Assembly (NCBI RefSeq): GCF_003148825.1
Contig: NZ_QGGZ01000004.1
Coordinates: 62,001-126,000, forward strand
Source of the DNA: Streptomyces sp. CG 926
GTDB taxonomy: Bacteria > Actinomycetota > Actinomycetes > Streptomycetales > Streptomycetaceae
DNA: 64,000 nucleotides
Direction: 5' to 3'
Shown: positions 52,177-61,257 of the stretch, in pieces
Position numbering within the stretch: the stretch's first letter is position 1
Layout: every line of letters begins with the position of its first letter
Notes under the pieces: generated by a model
Seen by the model: only the letters and a program-made list of their open reading frames with translations
Databases searched by the model: none
What the model was told of the DNA's origin: nothing
Translations under genes and position numbers: made by a program

Positions 52177-53817
52177 TCAGGGCTTCGGGCCGGCGGGCCC
52201 GGCACGATCCGGCCGGGACTGTGCCTGGCCGCGCAGCGGGTTCGGCAGGGGCAGATAGCGGGCGTCCGCGCCGTCCGCCCGCGTCCAGCGCAGCAGCAGG
52301 TTGGTCTTGCCCGGCAGCGTCGCGGCGTCGAGCAGCTCCGCGATCTCGGGGAGCCCGCGGGTGGTCCCGTAGCGCAGGAACTCCTCGCGTGCGGCCGGCC
52401 ACAGGAACGGCGCGCTGTCCGGATGCCCTGCGGACAAGGCTCCCCCGATCTCCATCAGGTTGTTGACGACCAGGCAGTACACCAGGCGCTGCCAGCCGTC
52501 CGCCCGCGGCAGGTCCGCCGGCAGCTTGACCCCTTCCGCGTCCCGGAAGAGGGCCTGCACCGGCAGGCCGGTGGCGTCGACCGCGATCAGGGTGTTCTGG
52601 AGGTGGGCCTCCAGCACGATGCCGTGCCGGCCGAACAGTTCCAGCACCGGCGGTACGACCTGGCGCAGGTACGCCCGCCACCAGCGGACCGGGTCGGTGG
52701 TCGCGGCGAGCGGACTGCCGGGGTAGCCCTCGGCGAGCGCGGCGGCCAGCAGCGGGGTGGCCCCGGGCACGGTGTGCGCGCGCAGGCCGTCGCGGACCAG
52801 GACGGCGAGCTCCTCGAAGGCGAAGGCGGCGGTGCGGTAGCCGCGGTCGGGGAGCCAGGCCGCGGTCGAGCCGGTCCTGCGCAGGGTGGCGAAACCGGCC
52901 TCGACGGCCGCGTCGGTGCGGCGCAGCTTCAGCAGGTCGTGGCGCCACAGTCGGCGCACGTCGTTGGTGATCCGGACGTCGAGGCTGAACTTCACGAAGA
53001 CGTCGGCCACCGCGTCCGGTACGTACAGGGTCCGGATCGAGGCGGTCGGCCAGGCGGGGCGCCGGCTCGCGCCCAGCCGCAGCAGGCGCCCGTCGGCGAA
53101 GGCCTCGCGCACGGCGGGCCGGTCGCCGAGCAGGTCGAGCTGCCAGGGGTGGGCCGGCAGCAGCCGGTACCCGGCGGGAGCGCGCGGGCCGTCGAGGGCG
53201 TCGGCGAGGGCGTCGATCGCGGTGGAGGCGGCCGGGCCGCCCTCCTCGGCGACCTGGTCCTCGCGCAGCCCCAGGAAGACCAGCGGGAACCGGGCGTAGG
53301 CCTCGGGCGCGTACGGCAACCAGCTTCCGGCCGGCGCTCCGCCGCGGGCCTTGGGGGCGGGGTGGTGCGGGTGGCCCATCACGAGGGACTGTTCGGAGAG
53401 CACGTACGGGTCGACGGGTGGGTCGGTGGCGGCCCGGGCGGCCAGCAGCGCGGCGATGGCGTCACGGCTGTCGGTGATCTCGACGATGAGCTCGTCGTTG
53501 GGGACACCGGTGAACCGGCCCAGTTCGTCGGAGACGAGTTTGGCCAGTTCGGCATGGCCGAGCGGATGCCAGCCGTCCGCCGCACGCAGTTCGGGGCTCC
53601 GGGGCCGGCGCCCGCCGTGCACCCGGAGCAGCCGCCCGCTGCCGCGCAGTCGGTGGACCATCGCGTCCGTCCCCGCGCCCGCCCCCACTCCCTCGGCGTG
53701 TCCGTCGGCGTCCTTCTCGACGGGTTCGGCCACCTCTCTGAGCAGGCAGTTCAGGAGCGGTGCGGCGGCGTACGCGTCGGCGACGGCGTTGAGGTCCACT
53801 GGTTCCATTCGGTCCAT
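52177..53817 (-). CDS. IucA/IucC-type NIS siderophore synthetase
   Basis: A 546-residue NIS synthetase, which adenylates a carboxylic acid such as citrate and couples it to an amine or alcohol. Family motifs are visible: GHPHHPAPKARGG near 140, the YRLLPAHPWQLDLL strand, KFSLDVRITNDVRRL near 280 and LEAHLQNTLIAVDATGLPVQ near 410, followed by a FhuF-like C-terminal domain (LVVNNLMEIGGALSAGHPDS). No signal peptide. The start is uncertain: ATG 53817, ATG 53808 or GTG 53850; none has a strong ribosome site. Divergent from a second NIS synthetase across a 108-bp spacer with a 19-bp dyad. Confidence 0.88.
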   Translation of the reverse strand: MDRMEPVDLNAVADAYAAAPLLNCLLREVAEPVEKDADGHAEGVGAGAGTDAMVHRLRGSGRLLRVHGGRRPRSPELRAADGWHPLGHAELAKLVSDELGRFTGVPNDELIVEITDSRDAIAALLAARAATDPPVDPYVLSEQSLVMGHPHHPAPKARGGAPAGSWLPYAPEAYARFPLVFLGLREDQVAEEGGPAASTAIDALADALDGPRAPAGYRLLPAHPWQLDLLGDRPAVREAFADGRLLRLGASRRPAWPTASIRTLYVPDAVADVFVKFSLDVRITNDVRRLWRHDLLKLRRTDAAVEAGFATLRRTGSTAAWLPDRGYRTAAFAFEELAVLVRDGLRAHTVPGATPLLAAALAEGYPGSPLAATTDPVRWWRAYLRQVVPPVLELFGRHGIVLEAHLQNTLIAVDATGLPVQALFRDAEGVKLPADLPRADGWQRLVYCLVVNNLMEIGGALSAGHPDSAPFLWPAAREEFLRYGTTRGLPEIAELLDAATLPGKTNLLLRWTRADGADARYLPLPNPLRGQAQSRPDRAGPAGPKP

Positions 53818-53878
53818 CCGGTGCGCCGGGGGTTCGCAGTGCGCAACCACCAGTCGTGATCTTCGGTATCCGCAATCA

Positions 53879-53897
53879 TTACTTGATCATCCCGTAA
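53879..53897. promoter_or_regulatory. 19-bp dyad between the NIS synthetase genes
   Basis: TTACTTGATCATCCCGTAA has the form TTAC-NN-GAT-N-ATC-NN-GTAA, a 19-bp dyad of the size and end bases of DtxR/IdeR/DmdR iron boxes but with a different interior. It lies in the only AT-rich part of the spacer between two divergent starts. Regulation by iron is inferred, not shown. Confidence 0.5.
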
Positions 53898-53925
53898 AGC
53901 GATATTCCGATGCCGGAGCCTCAGC

Positions 53926-55449
53926 ATGCATCCTTCCCCTTCCCCGGCCGAAGAGGCCGTGGCCGCCGAACTGGCCGACGTACGTCCGTCGCTCGAATCC
54001 TCGTACGCCGCCGCGCTCGACGGGGCCCGCGCGGCCGTGCTGACCCGGCTGTGGCGGGCCCTGGCCTTCGAACCGCTGCCCTGGGTCGCGGGCCGCGAGC
54101 GCGCCCCCGACGGGCTCGCGCTGCTCCTGGCCGGGGGCGCCCGGCTGGAGGGCCCGCTGCCGGATCCGTACGCGACCGAGCCCTACGTGAGTGAGCTGCT
54201 GCTCGACGGCAGGCCCTACCGGCAGGCCGCACGGCTGGTGACGGCCCTCGGGCTGCCGCACGGGGAGCAGTTCGCCGCCGAGCTCGACGCCTGTACCGCC
54301 TCCCTCGCGCTGTCCCGGGCCGGTCAGCCGCCCGCCGGGCAGGACCCGGCCCCGCAGACCACCTGCGAGTGGGAGCAACGGGTGGTCGACGGGCACCCGT
54401 ACCACCCGAACTGCCGCTCCCGGCCCGGTTTCTCGGTGGCCGAGCAGCTGGCCTACGCGCCCGAGCACCGACCGGTGGTGGAGCTCGGGTTGGTCGCCGT
54501 ACGGGCCGAGGAGTGCCTGGTCACCGGTGACTGGCCGCAAGAGCTGCGGGACGCGGGACGGGTCCTGGTCCCGGTGCACCCGTGGCAGGCGGCGCACGTC
54601 CTGAAGCATGAGCGGGTGCGACCGGGAGCCGCCGGTTTCGCGGCTCACCCGCTGATGGCCCTGCGTACCCTGGCTCCCGTCGGCGGCGGGGCGCACGTGA
54701 AGACCGCGCTGAGCGCCCGGCTGACCTCGTCCGTGCGGGACATCTCCGTCTACTCCATCGAGACGGCGGCGGCCGTCTCCGCCTTCGCGCAGGGCCTGAC
54801 CGAACGGCTCGACGGCCGGCTGCACATCACCCGGACCCTCGGCGCCACGACCGCGCACAGCCCGGACCTGGCGGCCGTCCTGCGTGAGCCGCCGGAGGTG
54901 TACGCGGACGCCGCCGCCGGTGAGCGGGTCCTTCCGGTGGCGGCCCTGGCCTCCTTCGGCCCGGCGCGCTCGCCGCTGTGGCGGGCCGAGTTCGCCCGGC
55001 TCGCGCTCTCGGTGTGCCTACGGGTGCTGGAGCTCGGGGTGGCGCTGGAGGCGCACGGTCAGAACCTGCTCGTCGTGCTGTCGGCCGACGGCGCGCCGCT
55101 GCGGCTGGTCTACCGTGACCTCGCCGACATCCGGATCAGCCCGGCCCGGCTGGCCCGGCACGGCCTGCCGGTGCCGCCGCTGTCCGGCAGGCTGGTCACC
55201 GACGACGTGGCCGTGCTGCGGCGCAAGCTGTTCGGGTCGCTGCTGACGGGGGCGCTCGGGGCCACGGCCGGGTCGGCCGGAGCCTTCGCCGAGGCCCTCG
55301 CGGAGGTGGCCGCGGTGCCGGCCACCTCGGACACCGGGGCGTTGTCGAGCGGGCCGCTGCCGACCAAGGCGCTCACCTTGATGCGGCTGAGCCCCGGGGT
55401 TCCGGGCGACCAGTGGGCGGAACTGCCCAATCCGCTGGTCGGAGGGTGA
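53926..55449 (+). CDS. Second IucA/IucC-type NIS siderophore synthetase
   Basis: A 507-residue NIS synthetase paralogue. Motifs: VDGHPYHPNCRSRPGFSVAE near 155, VPVHPWQAAHVL near 220, KTALSARLTSSVRDISVYSI near 265, and LEAHGQNLLVVLSADGAPLR near 375. The central arginine/lysine set differs from the partner gene, so the two probably accept different acids or amines, as in two-step citrate-based siderophores. The ATG at 53926 lacks a clear ribosome site. No decarboxylase, N-hydroxylase, acetyltransferase or transporter gene follows, so the building blocks must come from elsewhere. Confidence 0.88.
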   Translation: MHPSPSPAEEAVAAELADVRPSLESSYAAALDGARAAVLTRLWRALAFEPLPWVAGRERAPDGLALLLAGGARLEGPLPDPYATEPYVSELLLDGRPYRQAARLVTALGLPHGEQFAAELDACTASLALSRAGQPPAGQDPAPQTTCEWEQRVVDGHPYHPNCRSRPGFSVAEQLAYAPEHRPVVELGLVAVRAEECLVTGDWPQELRDAGRVLVPVHPWQAAHVLKHERVRPGAAGFAAHPLMALRTLAPVGGGAHVKTALSARLTSSVRDISVYSIETAAAVSAFAQGLTERLDGRLHITRTLGATTAHSPDLAAVLREPPEVYADAAAGERVLPVAALASFGPARSPLWRAEFARLALSVCLRVLELGVALEAHGQNLLVVLSADGAPLRLVYRDLADIRISPARLARHGLPVPPLSGRLVTDDVAVLRRKLFGSLLTGALGATAGSAGAFAEALAEVAAVPATSDTGALSSGPLPTKALTLMRLSPGVPGDQWAELPNPLVGG

Positions 55450-55507
55450 GCGGGAGCACTCGATCGGGTTCCCCTCGGAGGGTCTCCGGAGGCTACTGTT
55501 CAGGGGC

Positions 55508-56161
55508 ATGACAGAGACCTCGTACCTCAACTCCGTACGGGCGTCCTACGACGCCGTCGCCGTCGACTACGCACGGCTGTTCCATGCGGAACTGGACGGA
55601 AAGCCGCTGGATCGAGCCATGTTGGCGGCCTTCGCCGAGTACGTGCGCGAGGACTCGGGCGGCGGAGGCCGGGCGGTGGCCGACCTGGGCTGCGGTCCGG
55701 GCCGCGTGACGGCGCATCTGGACGGGCTCGGCGTACGGGCCTTCGGCGTCGACCTGTCGCCGGCGATGGTGGCGGTGGCCCGCAGGACGTATCCGGGGCT
55801 GCGGTTCGAGGTCGGGTCGATGGCTGCCCTGGACGTGGCCGACGGGGTCCTCGGCGGGGTGCTGGCCTGGTACTCCACCGTGCACACCCCGCCCTCGGAG
55901 CTGCCTGCGCTGTTCGCGGAGTTCGCCCGGGTGCTGGCGCCGGGCGGCCACCTCCTGATCGCCTTCATGGCGGGCGACGAGCTGTTCCGGCTCGACCACG
56001 CCTACGGGCATGCGGTCGACCTCGACGTGTACCGGACTCCGCCCGAGCTGGTCGCCGGCCTGCTGACGGGGGCCGGACTGACGGAGGAGGCCCGGCTGGT
56101 GCGGGCGGCGGGCCCCGACGAGAGGTCGCCCCAAGGCTTCCTGCTGGCGCGCAAGGGTTAG
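55508..56161 (+). CDS. Class I SAM-dependent methyltransferase
   Basis: A 217-residue cytosolic methyltransferase. Motif I is VADLGCGPGRVTAHL near 60, followed by FGVDLSPAMVAVARRTYP (motif II), and FARVLAPGGHLLIAF (post-motif region). The Methyltransf_11/25 pattern does not reveal a substrate. It follows the NIS gene by 58 bases on the same strand and may belong to that operon, but many such genes are stand-alone. Confidence 0.85.
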   Translation: MTETSYLNSVRASYDAVAVDYARLFHAELDGKPLDRAMLAAFAEYVREDSGGGGRAVADLGCGPGRVTAHLDGLGVRAFGVDLSPAMVAVARRTYPGLRFEVGSMAALDVADGVLGGVLAWYSTVHTPPSELPALFAEFARVLAPGGHLLIAFMAGDELFRLDHAYGHAVDLDVYRTPPELVAGLLTGAGLTEEARLVRAAGPDERSPQGFLLARKG

Positions 56162-56189
56162 GCCGTCTTTTCCGGATCACGCCGGGCTC

Positions 56190-56231
56190 GCACCGCCCGG
56201 GCCGCACCGCCCGGGCCGCACCGCCCGGGCC
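56190..56231. repeat. Three tandem copies of a 14-bp unit
   Basis: GCACCGCCCGGGCC occurs three times in direct succession (56190-56203, 56204-56217, 56218-56231) just downstream of the methyltransferase gene. It can fold into GC-rich hairpins and might end transcription. The 280-bp spacer to 56440 holds no gene. Confidence 0.7.
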
Positions 56232-56440
56232 CGCGCCACCCAGCCACCGGGGACCAGCCACAAGTCACCAGTCACCGGCAATCGCGGTAAGGGTGCCCGG
56301 CATTCGCGACACTCACGGCGCTGACGGTACGGCAATAGGACAAGCCGAACCGTTTCGGCTGTGCGCCGTTCAGGGGGCACCCCGGTGCGTGTGGGACCCG
56401 CCTGCGGAGCTATCGGCCCGGGCGGTGGCAGGAAGGAGGT

Positions 56441-57964
56441 ATGAGCCTCAATCGCCGCCAGGTGCTCGGCAGCGCGGCCGCGGCCGTCCTCGCCACCGTC
56501 GGGGCGGCGGTCCGGACCCCGGACTACGGTGCGCTGGCGCGCGGCATCGACGGGCGCGTGGTGCTCCCCGGGGACCGGGACTACCCGGAGGCCCGCCGGC
56601 TGTTCCAGCCTCGGTACGACAGCGTCGCCCCGGCCGCGGTGGCCTACCCCGCGCACGCCGGGGACGTGGCCGTCTGCCTGGACTTCGCCCGCCGCTCCGG
56701 CGCACCCGTGGTCCCGCGCGGCGGCGGGCACAGCTACGCCGGCTGGTCCACCCGATCCGCCGGACTGGTCGTCGACACCGGAGCCATGGCCGCGGTGTCG
56801 GTCGACGGCGACGGCGACAGCGACGTACGGATCGGCGCCGGCGCCCGGCTCGGGGACGTGCACGCGGCCCTCGCCGGGCTCGGCAGGTCCGTGCCGACCG
56901 GGCTGTGCCCCTCCGTCGGCATCGCCGGACTCACCCTCGGCGGCGGCCTGGGCCTGGCCTCGCGGGCGTACGGGACCACCGCCGACCGGCTCACCGGGGC
57001 CCGGGTGGTCACCCCCGACGGGACCGTCCGCGAGGTCTCGGCCGAGCGCGATCCCGAGCTGTTCTGGGCGCTGCGCGGCGGGGGCGGCGGCAACTTCGGC
57101 GTGGTCACCGAGTTCCGTTTCCGCACGCACCCGGTCGGCCCGTGCGCCTTCGCCGAACTGCACTGGCCCGGCGGTGCCTCCGCGGCCGTGCTGCGCGGCT
57201 GGCAGCGCTGGCTGGCCGCGCTGCCGGACCCGTTCTGGAGCCAGGTGGAGTTCACCCTTCAGGCGGGTGCCGCAGCCGCGTCGACACCGGCGGTGCGGGT
57301 GGTGTGCCTCGACGGGCGCCCGGAACTGGAACGGCAGTTGACCCGGCTGTCCGACCTGGTCGGCGGGGCGCCGCGGGACAGCTCGATCACGGTACGCAGC
57401 CACGAGGACACCGTGCTGGCCATGTCCGGCTGCGCGGAGCCGATCCCCGCCCGGTGCCGGCTGCCCGGCGTCCTGCCCGGCCGGGACCCCCAGGGCCGGC
57501 TAGGCCGGGACTCGTACGCCGCCCGGTCCGACTTCTGGGCGGGCGACGGACTGCCGGACGCGGCGATCACCGCGGTCCTGGACGCCGTGCGACGGTACGG
57601 AGGCAGCGTTCCGCCGGGCGGCCTGGGCGTGGTCCAGTTCGACGGGGTCTGCGGGGGCGCCGTGAACCGTGTGCCGGCCTCCTCCACCGCCTTCGTGCAC
57701 CGCGACAGCCTCTTCCTCGCCCAGTACCTGGCCTACTGGCCCGAGTCCGCAACCGCCGGCGAGGTGGACCGGCACCAGGGCTGGCTCGACGGACTCTGGC
57801 AGGACCTGCGCCCCTGGGCGGGCGGCCGCGCCTACCAGAACTACATCGACCCGAAGCTCACCGGCTGGCGCGAGGCCTACTACGGCCCGAACCTCGCGCG
57901 CCTGCAGGAGGTCCGGCGTGTCCACGACCCGGACCGGCTCTTCCGTTTCCCCCAGGCCGTTTAG
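56441..57964 (+). CDS. Exported BBE-type FAD-linked oxidase (bicovalent flavin)
   Basis: A 507-residue VAO/berberine-bridge-type flavoprotein. A Tat-like start NRRQVLGSAAAAVLATVGAA suggests export folded with FAD. The FAD_binding_4 domain contains VVPRGGGHSYAGWSTR, whose His is the 8-alpha attachment site, and TGLCPSVGIAGLTLGGGLGL, whose Cys is the 6-S-cysteinyl site, so bicovalent flavin is expected as in oligosaccharide and tetrahydrocannabinol-type oxidases. The C-terminal BBE motif is AYQNYIDPKLTGWREAYYGP. Substrate unknown (sugar or natural product). Followed after 12 bases by a secreted protease gene. Ribosome site AGGAAGGAGG. Confidence 0.9.
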   Translation: MSLNRRQVLGSAAAAVLATVGAAVRTPDYGALARGIDGRVVLPGDRDYPEARRLFQPRYDSVAPAAVAYPAHAGDVAVCLDFARRSGAPVVPRGGGHSYAGWSTRSAGLVVDTGAMAAVSVDGDGDSDVRIGAGARLGDVHAALAGLGRSVPTGLCPSVGIAGLTLGGGLGLASRAYGTTADRLTGARVVTPDGTVREVSAERDPELFWALRGGGGGNFGVVTEFRFRTHPVGPCAFAELHWPGGASAAVLRGWQRWLAALPDPFWSQVEFTLQAGAAAASTPAVRVVCLDGRPELERQLTRLSDLVGGAPRDSSITVRSHEDTVLAMSGCAEPIPARCRLPGVLPGRDPQGRLGRDSYAARSDFWAGDGLPDAAITAVLDAVRRYGGSVPPGGLGVVQFDGVCGGAVNRVPASSTAFVHRDSLFLAQYLAYWPESATAGEVDRHQGWLDGLWQDLRPWAGGRAYQNYIDPKLTGWREAYYGPNLARLQEVRRVHDPDRLFRFPQAV

Positions 57965-57976
57965 GGAGTGTCCGGC

Positions 57977-59191
57977 ATGCGACGTACGTTGACGATGGCC
58001 GCCGCGGTGGCCACCCTGCTGGTGCCGGCGGGGCCGCTGCCCGCGGCCGAGGCCGTGGGCGGCGCCGCCCCGGTGGCCGTCGGCCGCTGGTCGGCGCGTG
58101 AGGCGCAGTCCTTCTGGACCGCCGAACGGATGGCTTCCGCCGCCCCGTTGCCGCCCGTGCCGCCCGACCGGGCGGAGCCCGCGCCGTCCGAACGGCCCGA
58201 ACCCCCGGAGCCGGCCGAACCGGCCGAACCCGTCGAGCCCGTCGATCAGGCCGAGGAGATCCCGGTCGCCACGCCGCCCCCCGCGGCGACCGGGCTGCCG
58301 CTGCCGTCCTCGCCCCCCGCCGCCACACCGGCGCCCACGCCGGCTCCCGCACCCACGCCTGCCACGACCGCCGCTCCCACGCCCACCCGCGCGCCGGCGC
58401 CGCCGCTCCCGGCTCCGCTGCCGGCACCGGCGCGCGTGGCAGTGCCCCCGCTGCCCGCCCTCACCCCCGGCGTCGGGAAGAACTTCGACGGCATCCCGGT
58501 CGCCGGACGGATGTTCCTCGTCAAGAACGGCGGGGCCTACTTCTGCACCGCGAGCGTGGTCTCCTCCCCCGGCCGCAACCTGGTGCTCAGCGCGGGGCAC
58601 TGCCTGCTCGGCTCCGACACCCAGCAGGTGGCCTTCGTACCGCAGTACACGCAGGCGAAGCCGCAGCCGTACGGCATGTTCCCGGTCCTGCGGGACGCGG
58701 GCGGGCACTCGAAGATCTGGATCGACCCGCGCTACCGTTCCCAGGGCGTCGACCGCGCGGCCGCCCTCGACGTGGCCTTCGCCCAGGTCGGTCCGGACGC
58801 CCGCGGCTTCCCCGTGGAGGCCGTGGTCGGCGGGAACAGGCTGGTGACCGGCGCCGCTTACGCGCAGGCGCGGGTCATGTTGATCGGTCACCCGTCCTCC
58901 GCCGCCCGGCCACGCGTGTGCGTCAACCGGACGACGAAGTTCACCAGCGCCGACGCGCGGATCCCGGGGTCGTTCCTACGTATCAACTGCACCGGCTATC
59001 CCGGTGGGACCAGCGGCGGTCCGTTCGTGACCCGCTACGACGCGCGCACCGGGACCGGTGACGTGGTGGGGGTCATCGGCGGCTGGAAGACCGGCGGGGA
59101 CAAGGCCGACACCTCGTACAGCTCCTACTTCGGCGCGGACATCAGGAAGTTGTACGAGAAGGCGGTTGCCGGGGCGAAGGCGGGGCGGTGA
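57977..59191 (+). CDS. Secreted trypsin-like serine protease with Pro/Ala-rich linker
   Basis: A 404-residue exported protein. Signal peptide RRTLTMAAAVATLLVPAGPL with Ala-x-Ala cleavage; a long linker (about 60-160) of Pro, Ala, Thr and Glu repeats; and an S1-type domain with His in LVLSAGHCLLG, Asp in ALDVAFAQV and Ser in GYPGGTSGGPFVTR. An FCTAS...AGHC disulfide is likely. The linker may span or bind the cell wall. The ATG at 57977 follows AGGGAG; the GTG at 57968 is the alternative. The last 50 bases overlap the convergent gene at 59142. Confidence 0.87.
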   Translation: MRRTLTMAAAVATLLVPAGPLPAAEAVGGAAPVAVGRWSAREAQSFWTAERMASAAPLPPVPPDRAEPAPSERPEPPEPAEPAEPVEPVDQAEEIPVATPPPAATGLPLPSSPPAATPAPTPAPAPTPATTAAPTPTRAPAPPLPAPLPAPARVAVPPLPALTPGVGKNFDGIPVAGRMFLVKNGGAYFCTASVVSSPGRNLVLSAGHCLLGSDTQQVAFVPQYTQAKPQPYGMFPVLRDAGGHSKIWIDPRYRSQGVDRAAALDVAFAQVGPDARGFPVEAVVGGNRLVTGAAYAQARVMLIGHPSSAARPRVCVNRTTKFTSADARIPGSFLRINCTGYPGGTSGGPFVTRYDARTGTGDVVGVIGGWKTGGDKADTSYSSYFGADIRKLYEKAVAGAKAGR

Positions 59192-59537
59192 GCACCCGCA
59201 CCCACCGGGTGCGGCGCGGGTTGCCGACCGTACGCGGGGTCGCCGGTGGCCCGTCACCGCTCAGCGCGTCGGCGGGCGCGAGGCCGAGCCGACGGCGCAG
59301 GTCGGCGAGGGCCGCGTGGACGGGCGCGAGGACCACCTCGGCGCCCGGGTCGACGGAGGCGAGGGCGTGGGCGGTGGTCTCGATCGCCTCGGCGGCGTCC
59401 TCGGCGGCGGTCCGGCTCCATCCACCGGGCGCGCCGGTCGCCGACGGGGCGATGGTGTCGTAGAGGTGGCAGGCGGCATCGGCCACGGCGTCGGCCCGTT
59501 CACCGACGCCCGGCGCCGCGATGGTCGGCAGTTCCAT
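59142..59537 (-). CDS. Small hypothetical helical protein
   Basis: A 131-residue Ala-rich protein (DAVADAACHLYDTIAPSATG, then EAIETTAHALASVDPGAEVV) with very strong G/C third-position bias, so likely real despite its convergent 50-base overlap with the protease gene. The C-terminal 25 residues lie in the overlap and are low-complexity. No domain recognised. Confidence 0.6.
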   Translation of the reverse strand: MELPTIAAPGVGERADAVADAACHLYDTIAPSATGAPGGWSRTAAEDAAEAIETTAHALASVDPGAEVVLAPVHAALADLRRRLGLAPADALSGDGPPATPRTVGNPRRTRWVRVLTAPPSPRQPPSRTTS

Positions 59538-59677
59538 GCCGGGTCAACGAGCCGATGCCGCCCGGGGTACGTGCGAGGGATGCCGCGGCGTCCGGGCGAA
59601 TGCCGCAGGGCTACCGCCCCGGATGCCGCGGGACTACGGCGCGGACGTGGCGGCGTTACGGCGCGGATGTGGCGGGG

Positions 59678-60232
59678 TCACGGCGCGGACGCGGTCCGTC
59701 GGATCCGCCGGGCGACGGCGTGCGAGGCCGCGGTGGCCGCGCCCGCGAGGGCCAGGCCCGTGACGATGTCGCGGGCCCGCGCGGGCCGTAGGACCCCGGC
59801 CCGGCGCAGCCGGCCGCGCGCCCACAGGGTGAAGGGGACCACGAGCAGCGGTGAGGTGACCACGCCGGGGGTGTAGCCACGGGTCACGGCGGCCTGCGCG
59901 ACGTGGACGAGGCCGTGCAGGCCGAAGCCGTTCAGCGAGGCCTGGTAGAAGGCGGAGCGCCCGCCGGTGCGGTATCCGTCCACGGAGGCGGCCGCGACGA
60001 CCAGTCCCATCACGGCGACGGCGGTGGCGAACTCGCGGCCGTCCACGGCTCCCAGGCTCCGCCAGACCCGGTCGGGTACGCCGGGGTGGCGCTCGCGCAG
60101 GACAGGGACCCGGGTCCGGGACCAGCGCGCCACGGTGGCCATTTCTTCGAGGTCGTGCACGGTCCAGGCGGCGAGCAGTCCTAAGGTGACGGCGCTCGGC
60201 GATATCGAGGGGCCGCGGTCATTGGCGTTCAT
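59678..60232 (-). CDS. HXXEE-domain membrane protein
   Basis: A 184-residue protein with the HXXEE signature HDLEEMATVARW near residue 27, between TM segments (VTLGLLAAWTV, FATAVAVMGLVVAAASV, LLVVPFTLWARG). The conserved His and Glu pair repeats as a later H in NGFGLHGLVHVAQA, suggesting an intramembrane metal site. Function unknown. Its ATG overlaps the AEC transporter stop, so they form an operon. Confidence 0.83.
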   Translation of the reverse strand: MNANDRGPSISPSAVTLGLLAAWTVHDLEEMATVARWSRTRVPVLRERHPGVPDRVWRSLGAVDGREFATAVAVMGLVVAAASVDGYRTGGRSAFYQASLNGFGLHGLVHVAQAAVTRGYTPGVVTSPLLVVPFTLWARGRLRRAGVLRPARARDIVTGLALAGAATAASHAVARRIRRTASAP

Positions 60233-61191
60233 ACGACCACAGTCTGCAGCCACAGGGGCAGCAACAGGAGCGACACCAGCGAACTCTTGATCACGATCGA
60301 CGCGGAGAGGTCGACGCCGACGTCGTAGCGCTGGGCGAAGATGAACAGGTTCTGCGGGGTCGGCATCGCCGCGATCAGGACGAGGTACGCCAGCCACTCG
60401 CCCCGCACGCCGACGAGCAGCCCGCACACCGCCCAGGTCAGCAGCGGGAACGCCAAGCATTTGAAGCCTATGAGGGCGAGTTCCTCGCGCGTGGTGCCCC
60501 TCAGGTCGAGGCCGAGGCCGCCCAGGTGGAGGCCGAGGGCGAACAGGGCCACCGGGGAGGCGCTGTCCCCGACGAACGCGGCGCCGTCCAGGACGACGGC
60601 CGGGATCCGTACCGAGAGCAGGTTGAGCAGGATCCCCGCGTTGCAGGCGAGGACCAGCGGGGTCGCGAGCGAGGCGCCGACGGCGCGGGAGAGGCGGCGG
60701 CCCGGGCCGCCGGCCTCCGGGCCCGCGCGGCCCAGTTCCATCAGGGCGATGACGACCAGGGACAGTACGCAGACCTGGAACAGCAGGATCGGGAAGATCG
60801 GCGCCGCCGTCCCGAACACGGTGATGAAGACGGGGACGGCGAAGTAGGCGGTGTTCACCTGGACTCCCGCCATCACCCGCAGTGCCACGTCGCGGGGCTC
60901 GCGCAGACCGTGGGCGACCGCCACCACGGCCACCGCCACCACGGCGAGGGCGGCCGCCCCGGCATAGCCGCCGATCGCCCGCCAGTTGAACAGGGCCCCT
61001 AGGTCGCTGGCATAGATGTTGCCGAAGAGGTAGCAGGGGACGGCGAAGAGGAAGGCGTAGTCGGAGAAGACCTTGGAGGCCTCGGCCGGCACGATCTTCC
61101 GGCGGGCGAGCAGCACCCCGCCGCCGAAGGCCAGCAGCACCGGCACCAGTTTCTCCAACGCCGCCGCGCCACCCATGCCCGTATCCCCCAT
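60229..61191 (-). CDS. AEC (auxin efflux carrier) family transporter
   Basis: A 320-residue membrane protein of the AEC/BASS superfamily, about ten TM segments in two inverted repeats. TM segments such as VPVLLAFGGGVLLARRK and LSLVVIALMELGR, and the crossover motif ACNAGILLNLLSVRIP followed by PVALFALGLHLGG are typical. Bacterial members carry small organic acids such as malate. First gene of a two-gene operon; divergent from the sensor kinase at 61258 across 66 bases, suggesting control by that system. Confidence 0.87.
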   Translation of the reverse strand: MGDTGMGGAAALEKLVPVLLAFGGGVLLARRKIVPAEASKVFSDYAFLFAVPCYLFGNIYASDLGALFNWRAIGGYAGAAALAVVAVAVVAVAHGLREPRDVALRVMAGVQVNTAYFAVPVFITVFGTAAPIFPILLFQVCVLSLVVIALMELGRAGPEAGGPGRRLSRAVGASLATPLVLACNAGILLNLLSVRIPAVVLDGAAFVGDSASPVALFALGLHLGGLGLDLRGTTREELALIGFKCLAFPLLTWAVCGLLVGVRGEWLAYLVLIAAMPTPQNLFIFAQRYDVGVDLSASIVIKSSLVSLLLLPLWLQTVVV

Positions 61192-61257
61192 GATCGACAG
61201 GCCAGCAGCCTAGCCCCACCCGCACACGGGCCCACCGGCGCATAGGCTGGACCGATC

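Noticed and set aside
53818..53925. A canonical DmdR/IdeR iron box between the NIS genes
   Set aside because: No TTAGGTTAGGCTCACCTAA-like sequence was found; only the different 19-bp dyad at 53879, which is reported with that reservation.
59521..59690. Repetitive GCGGACGTGGCGG/GGATGCCG region as a mobile element end
   Set aside because: The short repeats (ATGCCGCGG, GGCGCGGAYGTGGCGG) are local slippage-type repeats without inverted ends or target duplication.
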